NCBI RefSeq assembly: GCF_000381545.1
Contig: NZ_KB906695.1
Coordinates: 1 to 64,000, forward strand
DNA: 64,000 nt
Source of the DNA: Rhodonellum psychrophilum GCM71 = DSM 17998
Lineage (GTDB): Bacteria; Bacteroidota; Bacteroidia; Cytophagales; Cyclobacteriaceae
Reading direction: 5' to 3'
Below the pieces are notes generated by a model. The model was not told the origin of the DNA and searched no databases. It was given only the letters and a program-made list of their open reading frames with translations. Of this stretch, positions 42,878 to 52,302 are shown in pieces (within the stretch, counting starts at the first letter, position 1; each line of letters starts with the position of its first letter). The translations under genes and the position numbers were made by a program.

Positions 42878-44779
42878 ATGGCAGAAAACTTTCAATATAC
42901 CGAAGACAGCATTAAGTCCCTTGATTGGAGAGAACATATCCGGATGAGACCTGGGATGTATATCGGAAAACTTGGGGATGGGAGTGCTCAGGACGATGGT
43001 ATCTATGTTTTGGTCAAAGAGATTCTGGATAATAGTATCGATGAGCACATGATGGGATATGGGCGCACCATTGAAATCAAAATCTCTGACCACAAAGTGG
43101 AAGTTAGGGATTATGGTCGTGGGATTCCCCTTGGGAAAGTGATCGACTGTGTGTCCAAGATCAATACCGGAGGAAAATACGATTCTGGAGCATTTCAAAA
43201 ATCCGTTGGTCTGAACGGAGTTGGTACAAAAGCCGTCAATGCCCTTTCCGGTTATTTCAAAGTACAATCTTATCGTGACGGAGAAACCAAAGTAGCGGAA
43301 TTTGAAACCGGAAATTTGACCATGGAAAAACCCATCGACAAGACCTCCGAAAGAAATGGTACCAAAATCATCTTTACACCGGACCCCACTGTTTTCAAGA
43401 ATTACCATTTCATTCCTGAATACCTGGAAAACCAAATCTGGAATTACGCTTTCCTAAATGCAGGATTGACCATTAATTATAATGGCAAGAAGTTTTTCTC
43501 GGAAAAAGGACTTTATGATCTTTTGATGAGAAAAGTGGACGAGGATTCCATTCGGTATCCGGTTATTCACCTCAAAGGAAATGACATCGAACTTGCCCTT
43601 ACCCATTCCAACCAATACGGAGAGGAATACTATTCCTTCGTGAATGGACAATATACAACACAAGGGGGTACACACCTTGCGGCATTCAGGGAAGCTTTGG
43701 TAAAGACCATTCGCGAGTTTTATAAAAAAGACTATGATGCATCCGATATCAGGCAAGGAGTCGTAGCAGCCATCGCCGTAAGGGTAGTGGAGCCGGTTTT
43801 TGAATCCCAGACCAAAACTAAATTGGGTTCCCAGACCATCGGCCCGGACGGACCGACACTCAGAACCTTTGTCAACGATTTCATCAAAACCGAACTTGAC
43901 AATTACCTGCACAAAAACCCGGCGGTTGCAGATGCTTTGTTGAAACGGATTCTGCAATCGGAGCGCGAAAGAAAGGAAATATCCGGCATCAAGAAATTGG
44001 CCAATGAAAGGGCTAAAAAAGCAAACCTTCATAATAAAAAACTAAGGGATTGCAGGGCTCATTATGATGATCCGAAGGCGGATGAGGAATTGAAAAACCA
44101 AACCATGCTTTTCTTGACCGAAGGAGATTCTGCCTCAGGATCAATTACCAAATCCCGAAATGTCCAGACGCAGGCAGTATTTTCCCTGAGGGGAAAACCG
44201 CTCAATTGCTATGGGATGACCAAAAAGGTGGTTTATGAAAACGAAGAATTCAATCTTCTTCAACATGCACTGAATATAGAAGATGGTATAGAAAACCTTA
44301 GATACAGGAAAATTGTAATCGCCACCGATGCCGACGTGGATGGGATGCATATCAGGCTGCTGATCATGACCTATTTCCTTCAGTTTTTCCCAGACTTGGT
44401 CAAAAACGGACATTTGTATATTCTCGATACACCATTGTTCCGGGTAAGGAATAAAAAAGAAACCATCTATTGCTATACCGACGAAGAGCGACAGAGGGCG
44501 ATCCATAAATTGGGGAAAAATGCTGAAATCACCAGATTTAAAGGTTTGGGAGAGATTTCCCCTGGGGAATTCGGAGGATTTATAGGCGAAGACATCCGCT
44601 TGGAGCCGATTATCCTGAGCAAGGAAACCAAAATCAGTGAATTGCTCAATTTCTACATGGGCAAAAACACACCCGACAGGCAGAATTTCATCATTGCGAA
44701 TCTTAAAATTGAAAAGGACATTGTTTTTGATGATCCAGCCCAAAAGGATGATGAAGAAGAAGAATCTGAAGCTGCGTAA
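42878..44779 (+). CDS. parE: DNA topoisomerase IV subunit B
   Basis: 633 aa ATPase subunit of the type IIA enzyme that decatenates daughter chromosomes. GHKL ATPase: [25 protein letters not shown] and [15 protein letters not shown]. The TOPRIM domain has EGDSASGS (near 414) and [11 protein letters not shown] (near 482); the C-terminal part has [11 protein letters not shown]. The length and partner parC support topoisomerase IV rather than gyrase. parC follows 91 bases later. Confidence 0.95.
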   Translation: MAENFQYTEDSIKSLDWREHIRMRPGMYIGKLGDGSAQDDGIYVLVKEILDNSIDEHMMGYGRTIEIKISDHKVEVRDYGRGIPLGKVIDCVSKINTGGKYDSGAFQKSVGLNGVGTKAVNALSGYFKVQSYRDGETKVAEFETGNLTMEKPIDKTSERNGTKIIFTPDPTVFKNYHFIPEYLENQIWNYAFLNAGLTINYNGKKFFSEKGLYDLLMRKVDEDSIRYPVIHLKGNDIELALTHSNQYGEEYYSFVNGQYTTQGGTHLAAFREALVKTIREFYKKDYDASDIRQGVVAAIAVRVVEPVFESQTKTKLGSQTIGPDGPTLRTFVNDFIKTELDNYLHKNPAVADALLKRILQSERERKEISGIKKLANERAKKANLHNKKLRDCRAHYDDPKADEELKNQTMLFLTEGDSASGSITKSRNVQTQAVFSLRGKPLNCYGMTKKVVYENEEFNLLQHALNIEDGIENLRYRKIVIATDADVDGMHIRLLIMTYFLQFFPDLVKNGHLYILDTPLFRVRNKKETIYCYTDEERQRAIHKLGKNAEITRFKGLGEISPGEFGGFIGEDIRLEPIILSKETKISELLNFYMGKNTPDRQNFIIANLKIEKDIVFDDPAQKDDEEEESEAA

Positions 44780-44870
44780 ACTTGATGATGGCTGATTTTA
44801 TTCAGTAATTAAACAATTAAACTTGAATACCCACTTGTACGCTCTGTGTACCAAAATCAATATTTTGTAA

Positions 44871-47486
44871 ATGAGTGAAGATAGTAATATTAACAATCCA
44901 GAGTCAGAAGGAACCTTACATGAATCCATTCCGGTAACCGGAATGTACAAAGACTGGTTTTTGGATTATGCATCTTATGTGATCTTGGAAAGGGCCGTTC
45001 CAGCGATTGAGGACGGTCTTAAACCGGTCCAATGCAGGATTCTCCACGCAATGAAGGAGATGGATGATGGCCGATTCAACAAGGTGGCCAACATCATTGG
45101 CCAATCGATGCAATACCATCCCCATGGTGACGCATCGATCGGGGATGCGATTGTCAACCTAGGTCAAAAGGAACTTTTGATAGAAACCCAAGGAAACTGG
45201 GGAGATATCAGAACTGGTGATGGTGCAGCGGCTTCCCGTTACATAGAAGCAAGGCTTTCCAAATTTGCCCTTGAAGTAGTCTTCAATGCACAAACGACAG
45301 ACTGGCAGCTTTCTTATGATGGAAGAAAGAAAGAACCGGTCACACTTCCGGTAAAATTCCCGCTTTTATTGGCGCAGGGAGTTGAAGGGATCGCAGTAGG
45401 TCTTTCCACCAAAATCCTACCACATAACTTCATCGAATTGATCGAGGGATCCATCCAAATCCTGAAAGGAGAAAAAACAAATATCCAACCGGATTTCCCA
45501 ACCGGAGGACTCGCGGATTTCACGGAATACAACGAAGGACTTCGCGGTGGCCGGATTAAGGTTCGCGCCAGGATCGAAGAGGGAGATAATAAAACCTTAT
45601 TGATCAAGGATATACCATTTGGTGTTACAACCAATACTTTGATTGAATCCATCATCAAAGCAAATGATAAGGGAAAGATCAAAATCAAAAAAGTGGTTGA
45701 CAATACGGCGAAGGATGTAGAAATCCAGATCCAATTGGCACCGGGTCAATCCCCAGACATGACCATTGATGCCTTGTATGCCTTCACGGACTGTGAAGTG
45801 AGCATCTCTCCAAATGCCTGTGTGATCATCGAAGACAGACCGGTGTTTTTGAGTGTCAACAAAATCTTGGAATACAACACCAAGCAAACCAAAGCTCTCC
45901 TGAAAAGGGAGTTGGAAATCCGAAAAGGGGAGTTGTTGGAAAAATTGCTCTTTTCTTCACTGGAAAAAATATTCATCGAAAACAGGATTTATCGCGACAT
46001 AGAGGAGTGCGAAACATGGGAATCTGTTATCCAAACGATCGACAAGGGACTTGAACCTTTCAAACCAAATTTTTACAGAGAGATCACCACAGAGGACATT
46101 GTCCGATTGACAGAGATAAGAATCAAGAGGATTTCAAAATTCGATGCTTTCAAGGCTGATGAATTGATGCGCAAGCTAGAGGAAGAATTGAAAGAGGTCA
46201 ATTACAACTTGAAGCACCTGACTGAATATGCTGTCAATTATTATCAAAACCTTATTGCAAAATACGGAAAAGGAAGAGAGAGGAAAACGGAAATAAGAAC
46301 CTTTGACACCATCCAAGCGACTTTTGTGGCCGCCAACAATGCCAAGCTTTATGTGAATAAAGCCGATGGTTTTGTCGGCTATGGCTTGAAAAAAGATGAG
46401 TTCGTTTGTGATTGTTCTGACCTTGACGATGTGATCGTGATCCGTAGGGATGGCAAATGTGTGGTTTCCAAAATACAGGAAAAAGGATTCCTTGGAAAAG
46501 ACATCATCCATGTCGCGATTTTCAGGAAAGGTGATGAGCGCATGGTTTACAATTTGATTTATCTGGATGGAGGTTCAGGCAAATCGATGGTCAAACGTTT
46601 TCAGGTTTTGGCGGTGACCCGCGATCGGGAATATGATCTTACCAAAGGAACCAAAGGCTCCAAAATCATGTATTTGACGCCCAATCCGAATGGAGAAGCG
46701 GAGATTGTGACGGTTTATCTTACACAAGGAGCAAAAGCAAGGGTAAAAGTATTCGACTTTGATTTCAGTACGATAGAAATAAAAGGCAGGAGTGCGGGAG
46801 GGAATATTTTGACCCGCTATCCTGTGAGAAAAATTCAGTGGAAAATGGAAGGTGTTTCCACACTTGGAGGATTGAATGTCTATTACGATTCTTCCGTGGG
46901 CAGACTGAATACGGACCAAAGAGGCAAATTGATTGGGAATTTTCTTGGGGACGATCGGATCCTTGTTTTCTACAAAAATGGAGAATATGAATTGACCACC
47001 TTTGAGGTCACCAATAGGTATGAAGCATCCGAAGTGTTGTTGATTGAAAAATTCAACTTAAAGAAAGTAGTATCAGCTGTCTATTTTGATGGAGCCAGCA
47101 AGACCTATTATGTCAAACGCTTTCAAATCGAGACCACTACACTCAATAAAAAATTCCACTTCATATCAGACCACAAGCAATCCAAACTCAAAATCATCTC
47201 CACAGAAAAACAACCTCAGGTGAAAGCCATCCTTGAAAAAGGGAATGAGACTGAAGAGCACGAGTATGATTTGGACATGTTGATCGATGTCAAAGGTTGG
47301 AAAGCCCTTGGCAATAGACTTTCCAGTTTCCCAATCAAAGAATTGACTTTATTGGAATCTGTGAAGGAGGAAGAGCCAGAAAACAGCAGTGAAAATCCAG
47401 ACAAAGAAGGTGATGATTTGGAAGTTGGAACGACCGTTGAGATGAAGATAAAAAAGGAGGATGATGAACAGATGGATTTATTTTAA
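44871..47486 (+). CDS. parC: DNA topoisomerase IV subunit A
   Basis: 871 aa DNA-cleaving subunit. DYASYVILERAVPAIEDGLK, then HPHGDASIGDAIV and the active-site tyrosine near 123 in AASRYIEARLSKFALE. The C-terminal beta-pinwheel part is long and lacks an obvious GyrA box (QRRGGKG), as expected for ParC. It ends in an acidic tail (KKEDDEQMDLF). It forms a heterotetramer with ParE. A terminator follows. Confidence 0.95.
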   Translation: MSEDSNINNPESEGTLHESIPVTGMYKDWFLDYASYVILERAVPAIEDGLKPVQCRILHAMKEMDDGRFNKVANIIGQSMQYHPHGDASIGDAIVNLGQKELLIETQGNWGDIRTGDGAAASRYIEARLSKFALEVVFNAQTTDWQLSYDGRKKEPVTLPVKFPLLLAQGVEGIAVGLSTKILPHNFIELIEGSIQILKGEKTNIQPDFPTGGLADFTEYNEGLRGGRIKVRARIEEGDNKTLLIKDIPFGVTTNTLIESIIKANDKGKIKIKKVVDNTAKDVEIQIQLAPGQSPDMTIDALYAFTDCEVSISPNACVIIEDRPVFLSVNKILEYNTKQTKALLKRELEIRKGELLEKLLFSSLEKIFIENRIYRDIEECETWESVIQTIDKGLEPFKPNFYREITTEDIVRLTEIRIKRISKFDAFKADELMRKLEEELKEVNYNLKHLTEYAVNYYQNLIAKYGKGRERKTEIRTFDTIQATFVAANNAKLYVNKADGFVGYGLKKDEFVCDCSDLDDVIVIRRDGKCVVSKIQEKGFLGKDIIHVAIFRKGDERMVYNLIYLDGGSGKSMVKRFQVLAVTRDREYDLTKGTKGSKIMYLTPNPNGEAEIVTVYLTQGAKARVKVFDFDFSTIEIKGRSAGGNILTRYPVRKIQWKMEGVSTLGGLNVYYDSSVGRLNTDQRGKLIGNFLGDDRILVFYKNGEYELTTFEVTNRYEASEVLLIEKFNLKKVVSAVYFDGASKTYYVKRFQIETTTLNKKFHFISDHKQSKLKIISTEKQPQVKAILEKGNETEEHEYDLDMLIDVKGWKALGNRLSSFPIKELTLLESVKEEEPENSSENPDKEGDDLEVGTTVEMKIKKEDDEQMDLF

Positions 47487-47516
47487 GAAAAATCCATAAT
47501 TCACATTTGGTAATTT

Positions 47517-47550
47517 AAATGCCCTTAACTGAAGAGTTAAGGGCATTTTT
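47517..47550 (+). terminator. Terminator after parC
   Basis: AAATGCCCTTAACT, loop GAAG, AGTTAAGGGCATTTTT, 30 bases past the stop; it can also serve the convergent CocE gene. Confidence 0.9.
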
Positions 47551-47554
47551 ATGT

Positions 47555-49435
47555 TTATTTTTTCATGATAGGAAGAGAAATGCTACTTGGGTATTTGCTG
47601 GAGTGGTGGATGTTGTTGGTTGCCACCACAGCTTCTGTCTCGTCATAATTATTTCCTCCCGTATTCATGTTTCTGTCAAATCTCGGGAAATTTGAGCTGG
47701 AAACCTCGATTCTGACGCGGTGTCCTTTTTCGAAATAATTGGATGTGGACATCGGTGTCAAATTCACTTCATAGACTTTTCCTTTTTCCATAAAGACTTC
47801 TTTTTCATAACCTTCCCGGTATCTTACCCTTTGAATGGTTTCGTCAAGGTTATATGCTTTCCCATCAGGATAGACATCAATGATTTTGATGGTCAAGTCT
47901 GTGTCCTTTACATCGGTGGAAAGGAACAATTTTGATTCGATAAAACCACTTATTTCGACGCCCTCTTCAAAGGGTTCGGAAGTATAGACCAAAATATCTT
48001 CCCTCATTTCCATTTCTTGTTGGTCAAATGAACCACCTTGGACGGCATTGCCAGTACAGCAAACATTTCCCCCGTATGAAGTTACAGGATCCATGGGATC
48101 ATATTGGAAGGTGTCTGGATTGTCTTTTCTTGACTTTTTTGTAGTCAAGACACCATCTCCCATTCTTGAATTCGCCTTCCCCTTACTGTCCAAGAAGTAG
48201 GTGACCATTTCGGCTTCTTTTGGTGGCCAAGTGTCAGATGTTTGCCATTTATTGGACCCCATTGTGAAATAGGTGACACGGGGCAATTCGGCTTTCAAAT
48301 TCCCTTCTTCGCCTTTTAACCAATGGTCAAACCAAGCGTAGGTCATATCATTGTAAGGAAGTCTTGCATCTCCCATGCTTCTTTCACCGACGACAGTGTT
48401 TTCAGTTGCCCGAGTAAAAGCGCAATGTAGGGTAGGGGCAATCACCAAATATTGGTTGTCTCTCATCGCCTGGTCTTTGGCATTTTCCCTTACATGGTTG
48501 AAAAGTGCCAAATTTGGGCTGGATGACACATCATACCAAGACACAAACCAGTAACTTGGTTTGTTGAAAGGCATATCATCATGGTACAAGCCACCTTCAA
48601 ACCATTTTGGATCATTGGGTTTTCTGGTGATCATCTCTTCGTAGAGACCTTTGGGACCATTCACATTTTTGATGATGTCCTGGACCGGAAGATGACTCAG
48701 GCCTTCTTTCCAATCCACGCGCGGATACCTTGGCGCCATGTCATAAAAACGCTGCAATCTCAATAAATCTTCTTGGGAAATACCCTCGGCAAGTTTTGGG
48801 GCCATTGGGTCATTTTGTGTCCCATACAGCCAAGCGGTAAACAGCATTTGTCCCGCTCCACCGCGATACCAATTGCCTTGTTCGTGGTAATCACCAATTC
48901 TTCCGACACCAGCGCCAAAAGCTTGTGGAACCATGGCTGCATGCGCAGGATGATCCAATGAAGCAACGGCCATTTGCCATTCAGCAGTCGAAGAACAACC
49001 AATCGTTCCGATTTTCCCATTGCTCCAAGCTTGATCGGCCATCCAGGTAAATGCATCGTAGCCATCGGTCAGCGGTGCACCCAAGATTTCCCATTCCCCT
49101 TCGGAAAAAAATCTTCCTCTTTCGTTTTGGACCACATAGGCATACCCTTTTTCAACAGCCTCCAGTGCTGTCTGTAACGTTCTGGTGACGAGTTCTCCAT
49201 CTCGATAGGAATTGAAATTGTAAGGTGTGCGAGAAAAAATGATTGGGACTGGTTGGTCAGTTTTTGGTCGATAAATATCGGTAGACAACCGAACGCCATC
49301 TCTCATGGGCATCATTACCTTTTGGTCCACAATGGCAATTTCTTCCAATTGTTGAAGGACGTTTTTTTCTTGTGCCCAGGCGACTCCATTAAAAAATAAT
49401 AGGAGCCCCAATAAGTAAAATCTGGTTTTTTTCAT
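47555..49435 (-). CDS. CocE/NonD family hydrolase (X-Pro dipeptidyl-peptidase S15 type)
   Basis: 626 aa. Signal peptide ([21 protein letters not shown]). The alpha/beta hydrolase core has [18 protein letters not shown], then [16 protein letters not shown]-like [13 protein letters not shown] and the nucleophile in [12 protein letters not shown]; a histidine lies in APTLHCAF. The C-terminal jelly-roll domain runs from about 430. Family members hydrolyse esters or beta-lactam and proline amides. It is periplasmic or secreted. I chose ATG 49435, since the upstream eight codons would disrupt the signal peptide. Confidence 0.93.
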   Translation of the reverse strand: MKKTRFYLLGLLLFFNGVAWAQEKNVLQQLEEIAIVDQKVMMPMRDGVRLSTDIYRPKTDQPVPIIFSRTPYNFNSYRDGELVTRTLQTALEAVEKGYAYVVQNERGRFFSEGEWEILGAPLTDGYDAFTWMADQAWSNGKIGTIGCSSTAEWQMAVASLDHPAHAAMVPQAFGAGVGRIGDYHEQGNWYRGGAGQMLFTAWLYGTQNDPMAPKLAEGISQEDLLRLQRFYDMAPRYPRVDWKEGLSHLPVQDIIKNVNGPKGLYEEMITRKPNDPKWFEGGLYHDDMPFNKPSYWFVSWYDVSSSPNLALFNHVRENAKDQAMRDNQYLVIAPTLHCAFTRATENTVVGERSMGDARLPYNDMTYAWFDHWLKGEEGNLKAELPRVTYFTMGSNKWQTSDTWPPKEAEMVTYFLDSKGKANSRMGDGVLTTKKSRKDNPDTFQYDPMDPVTSYGGNVCCTGNAVQGGSFDQQEMEMREDILVYTSEPFEEGVEISGFIESKLFLSTDVKDTDLTIKIIDVYPDGKAYNLDETIQRVRYREGYEKEVFMEKGKVYEVNLTPMSTSNYFEKGHRVRIEVSSSNFPRFDRNMNTGGNNYDETEAVVATNNIHHSSKYPSSISLPIMKK

Positions 49436-49533
49436 AGAATGTCTTTTTGATGAAAACAATTTATGATAATAATAATAATCCTGATAAGAATCGATGACTA
49501 TTTGACCAAAGGCCTATAAAAATATATGGATGA

Positions 49534-50154
49534 TCAATTTCTTTTGAATTTCTCTTTAAGGTTTTCAAATAGGGGAGCTTTGCTCTTTCTATTCTTTCGC
49601 TTTTTATCCCTTGCTTTTTTTCTCCATTTTTTGTCTTGCTCCCTTCCCTTCACCAAAACCATTCTTGCAGAGATTCCAACTTGTCCCCTAAAAAATTCTT
49701 CCCTTCCAGCCATGTTGAAGTTCGGCTTGTAATCAATCGAAATGTTGGTACCGGCAATAGTCATTTCTATGCCTCCTATCAGGTCAATTCCCGTGGTGGC
49801 ATTGCCGTAGGTTTGGGTGATTTCTTTCGTGTCCCGGTTCTTGATAAAACTTTCCTCCCTGCCAAGAGAAAAGCCGCCTCCATAGTAGTAATTGAATCTT
49901 TTGGAAATAATGGGATGATGCTTTTCCAGTAATATGTGCATTCCGGAATTCCTGCTAAAATCCGACTGGATTATTCCTTCCACAGTGACATTTTTGAGGA
50001 CCCGTTGTTGGACGGAAATCCCAACGGTCCTGCTAAGATCATTGCTTCCCAACCTCAATCCAGCAGAAGTTCCGTATCGTTGAGCCAAAACGGAGGATCC
50101 CGAAACAAGTATAAGAAATAAAACCAGGGTGATGTATCTGTAGCGCACAGGCAT
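49534..50154 (-). CDS. Predicted outer-membrane beta-barrel with basic C-terminal tail
   Basis: 206 aa. Signal peptide (about 1-24, SGSSVLAQ), then alternating amphipathic strands with Gly/aromatic pattern (YGTSAGLRLG, RFNYYYGGGFSLG, TTGIDLIGGIEMTI, GQVGISARMVLV), as in small eight-stranded outer-membrane barrels. After the last strand there is an unusual tail of about 38 residues in which roughly half are Lys or Arg (KKWRKKARDKKRKNRKSK). Barrel proteins normally end at the last strand. No family recognised. Single gene. Confidence 0.7.
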   Translation of the reverse strand: MPVRYRYITLVLFLILVSGSSVLAQRYGTSAGLRLGSNDLSRTVGISVQQRVLKNVTVEGIIQSDFSRNSGMHILLEKHHPIISKRFNYYYGGGFSLGREESFIKNRDTKEITQTYGNATTGIDLIGGIEMTIAGTNISIDYKPNFNMAGREEFFRGQVGISARMVLVKGREQDKKWRKKARDKKRKNRKSKAPLFENLKEKFKRN

Positions 50155-50209
50155 GTATTTGATTGATTTTCTTAAGGTTCAATAATTATTCCAAATTTGG
50201 CATTTAAAT

Positions 50210-50923
50210 TCACCAATTGTCTTCAGGACTGATTTTTTCGTTTTTTTCATCCACCGAGGCCAAAAAATCCTTCCACAATTCTTCTCCTTTGTCATTGTAT
50301 TTAATTTCCGCACTGAGCAGAAAATCATTTGTTTTCAACAATTCCTCATAGGTTGGATTTTGGATGTGCTTTGGGATTTTAAAAATCCGTGGATCTTTTT
50401 TATCAAAAGGTGTTTCCTCCTTGCTTCCAAATAAGTACGGCATAAGGGTTTCAGAGCAGGTTATTCCGATTTGATCAACCCTAAAATCCTTGAAATAGGA
50501 GGAAAGCCGAATATTGATTTCTTCAAAAAACTCAAGCGTCTCACTCAGCCTAACCCTGGAGCCAGCCCTTGACTTGCCTTTGGTTTTCAGGTATTTGATC
50601 TGACTTTTTCCTTGCTTTTTCCGGACCATGTAAGCCCTGAATACTTTATGATCCGTATTTATAAAATTCTCAAAATAGCCAACCGCCGCGATCCCGGATC
50701 GTATGAGTACCAAAACATAATGCTTGAAATCCAGGAGATTGGTTTGATTCTTTTCAGGATCAAATTCCAAATCCAAGGGCAATCTAAGTTTCATCAAAGC
50801 CTCAGATTCTGAATAATAAACGAGCTGGTTTTTTTTAGCCTCAAAGAGGACTTCAAAATTTCGGGACTGCATAAATACCAAGAATTTCTCAATCAAATTT
50901 TTATCAAATATTTCTCTTCTCAT
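50210..50923 (-). CDS. Vms1-like release factor (VLRF1/eRF1-fold) candidate
   Basis: 237 aa cytoplasmic protein. The central part fits the VLRF1 domain of Vms1/ANKZF1: a strand with VLVLIRSGIAAVGYFEN (70-86), then AYMVRKKQGKSQ (97-108) with a glutamine at the place of the catalytic GxxQ loop, then KGKSRAGSRVRLSETLEFFE (116-135), corresponding to the SAGSxxRRxxE helix. In eukaryotes this domain cuts peptidyl-tRNA on stalled large subunits. The assignment rests on motif recall, not a search. No ankyrin, zinc-finger or VCP-binding part is present. ATG 50923 chosen; an upstream TTG at 50968 is less likely. Divergent from a HEAT-repeat gene. Confidence 0.72.
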   Translation of the reverse strand: MRREIFDKNLIEKFLVFMQSRNFEVLFEAKKNQLVYYSESEALMKLRLPLDLEFDPEKNQTNLLDFKHYVLVLIRSGIAAVGYFENFINTDHKVFRAYMVRKKQGKSQIKYLKTKGKSRAGSRVRLSETLEFFEEINIRLSSYFKDFRVDQIGITCSETLMPYLFGSKEETPFDKKDPRIFKIPKHIQNPTYEELLKTNDFLLSAEIKYNDKGEELWKDFLASVDEKNEKISPEDNW

Positions 50924-50955
50924 AAAAATTCCATGATTTAAAGTAAAATTAACCT

Positions 50956-50963
50956 TAAATTTG
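50956..50963 (+). promoter_or_regulatory. -7 element upstream of the HEAT-repeat gene
   Basis: TAAATTTG, exact TAnnTTTG, 23 bases before the ATG at 50987, in the short divergent gap with the VLRF1-like gene. No TTTG is found at the -33 position. Confidence 0.45.
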
Positions 50964-50986
50964 ATCAAGTGACTAAAGAATAAACA

Positions 50987-51517
50987 ATGGAAAATAAAAT
51001 AGCCAACCTGTTTGGCAAAATGTGTGACAAAAACGAGGATGAATCTTTTGAATATGCGGACAAGTTGGCCAAAATCGGTACCGAGGAGGTCGTGGACGAA
51101 TTGATAAGGATATTGAAGGGGGAGGACATGGACAGTGCCATTCTCGCCGCTAGGGCATTGAGCAAAACAGAAAAAAATGAGAAAGCTCTAGAGCCTTTGC
51201 TAGAATTGATACATGATACTGCTTACAAAAACAAGAACGGGGCTTTCGTCCAAGCGCTTGAAGGTTTCGACCTAGGGTCAAAATTCGTGGATATTTTAAG
51301 AATTTATCTTTTTGGAAATTTCAAAGCCTCTGCCTTGGCTAAAGAATATCTGGATTACACTGAATTTGATCTGACGCCTCGGGTGATCAAAAAAATCGAG
51401 AAGCATTGGAGTCATTTCGAAAATAACATTTCAAAGGAAGATGATGAATACATCATCAAAAAGCAGGAAATTGAAAAAATACGAATGGACATGAAAGAAT
51501 TATTTGAGTCAGAATAG
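50987..51517 (+). CDS. HEAT-repeat protein
   Basis: 176 aa all-helical protein. At least two HEAT-like repeats are visible: ESFEYADKLAKIGTEEVVDELIRIL and MDSAILAARALSKTEKNEKALEPLLELI, followed by more degenerate helices and a charged C-terminal helix. HEAT repeats mediate protein or nucleic-acid contacts; no enzymatic motif is visible. It starts only 63 bases from the divergent VLRF1-like gene and precedes another unknown gene by 33 bases. Confidence 0.82.
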   Translation: MENKIANLFGKMCDKNEDESFEYADKLAKIGTEEVVDELIRILKGEDMDSAILAARALSKTEKNEKALEPLLELIHDTAYKNKNGAFVQALEGFDLGSKFVDILRIYLFGNFKASALAKEYLDYTEFDLTPRVIKKIEKHWSHFENNISKEDDEYIIKKQEIEKIRMDMKELFESE

Positions 51518-51550
51518 GCAACAAAATTCACAAGTAAAAGTTATAAGTGT

Positions 51551-52168
51551 ATGGAAATCAAAGAAATGATATCTCTTCATGAAGATTTCTTGGAAGATTT
51601 TGGTTTCAGTCTAGACCAGGAGATTTTTCATTTTATCAAGAAAATTCCTCAGGGGAAGCAGATTATTTTTTTCCACCATACACAACAACCGGAAGTCAGC
51701 TATTTGGAGTATCACCTTGGAATCCGGTTTGATATCGTTGAGGTAATCATCAATCAATTTTTGCCCTCATCCGGGGATTACCAAGATCGGAGTATTACCT
51801 TGGTCGAAACAGTGGATTCCATTAATAAGTCCATTCCGAGAAGGTTTTTGGTCGAGAATGAATTGGAAATCAATGCGGTGATCAAAGAAGCAGAACATTT
51901 TTTGGTAAAAGAGGGATTCAAATGGCTTGATGAATATTCAAATCCCTTAAATATGGAGCGACTGTTTAACGATGCCACGGATTTCAGCAAAGTGAGTCAG
52001 AATTTTACTTACAGGTCTGCTCGTGGTGTCACCCTCAGTAAACTCTACAATCCCGCTGAATACCAAAATGTGAAGACTTTTTATCTGGAAAAACTTGAAG
52101 AAAAACAGGAAACGCCTTTTACTTTAGCCAGTTTTTTAAATCTTCTCGATTATTTGGATAATCTTTGA
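51551..52168 (+). CDS. Conserved hypothetical protein
   Basis: 205 aa soluble protein of mixed alpha/beta composition. The N-terminal part (EFGFSLDQEI-like DFGFSLDQEIFHFIKKIPQG, then IIFFHHTQQ and LEYHLGIRFDIVEVIINQF) suggests a small beta-sheet domain. The middle has a helical segment (VIKEAEHFLVKEGFKWLDEY), and the C-terminus ends FLNLLDYLDNL. No family recognised. Probably cotranscribed with the HEAT-repeat gene. Confidence 0.72.
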   Translation: MEIKEMISLHEDFLEDFGFSLDQEIFHFIKKIPQGKQIIFFHHTQQPEVSYLEYHLGIRFDIVEVIINQFLPSSGDYQDRSITLVETVDSINKSIPRRFLVENELEINAVIKEAEHFLVKEGFKWLDEYSNPLNMERLFNDATDFSKVSQNFTYRSARGVTLSKLYNPAEYQNVKTFYLEKLEEKQETPFTLASFLNLLDYLDNL

Positions 52169-52302
52169 TCCAAATAACAGCATTTCACATTTAGCCAATA
52201 GCCATTCAATTTCTTTACAACAAGCATTTGAAAACGATTTTGCTTTTAAAAATTGAATTCTGATTGTGACCAAACTTTAAAAATCGGTAGCTTTTGATTT
52301 AG

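Noticed and set aside
42878..47486. Calling the pair gyrB-gyrA
   Set aside because: ParE-like length, the adjacency of the two genes and the lack of an obvious GyrA box in the C-terminal domain favour topoisomerase IV, although sequence alone leaves some doubt.
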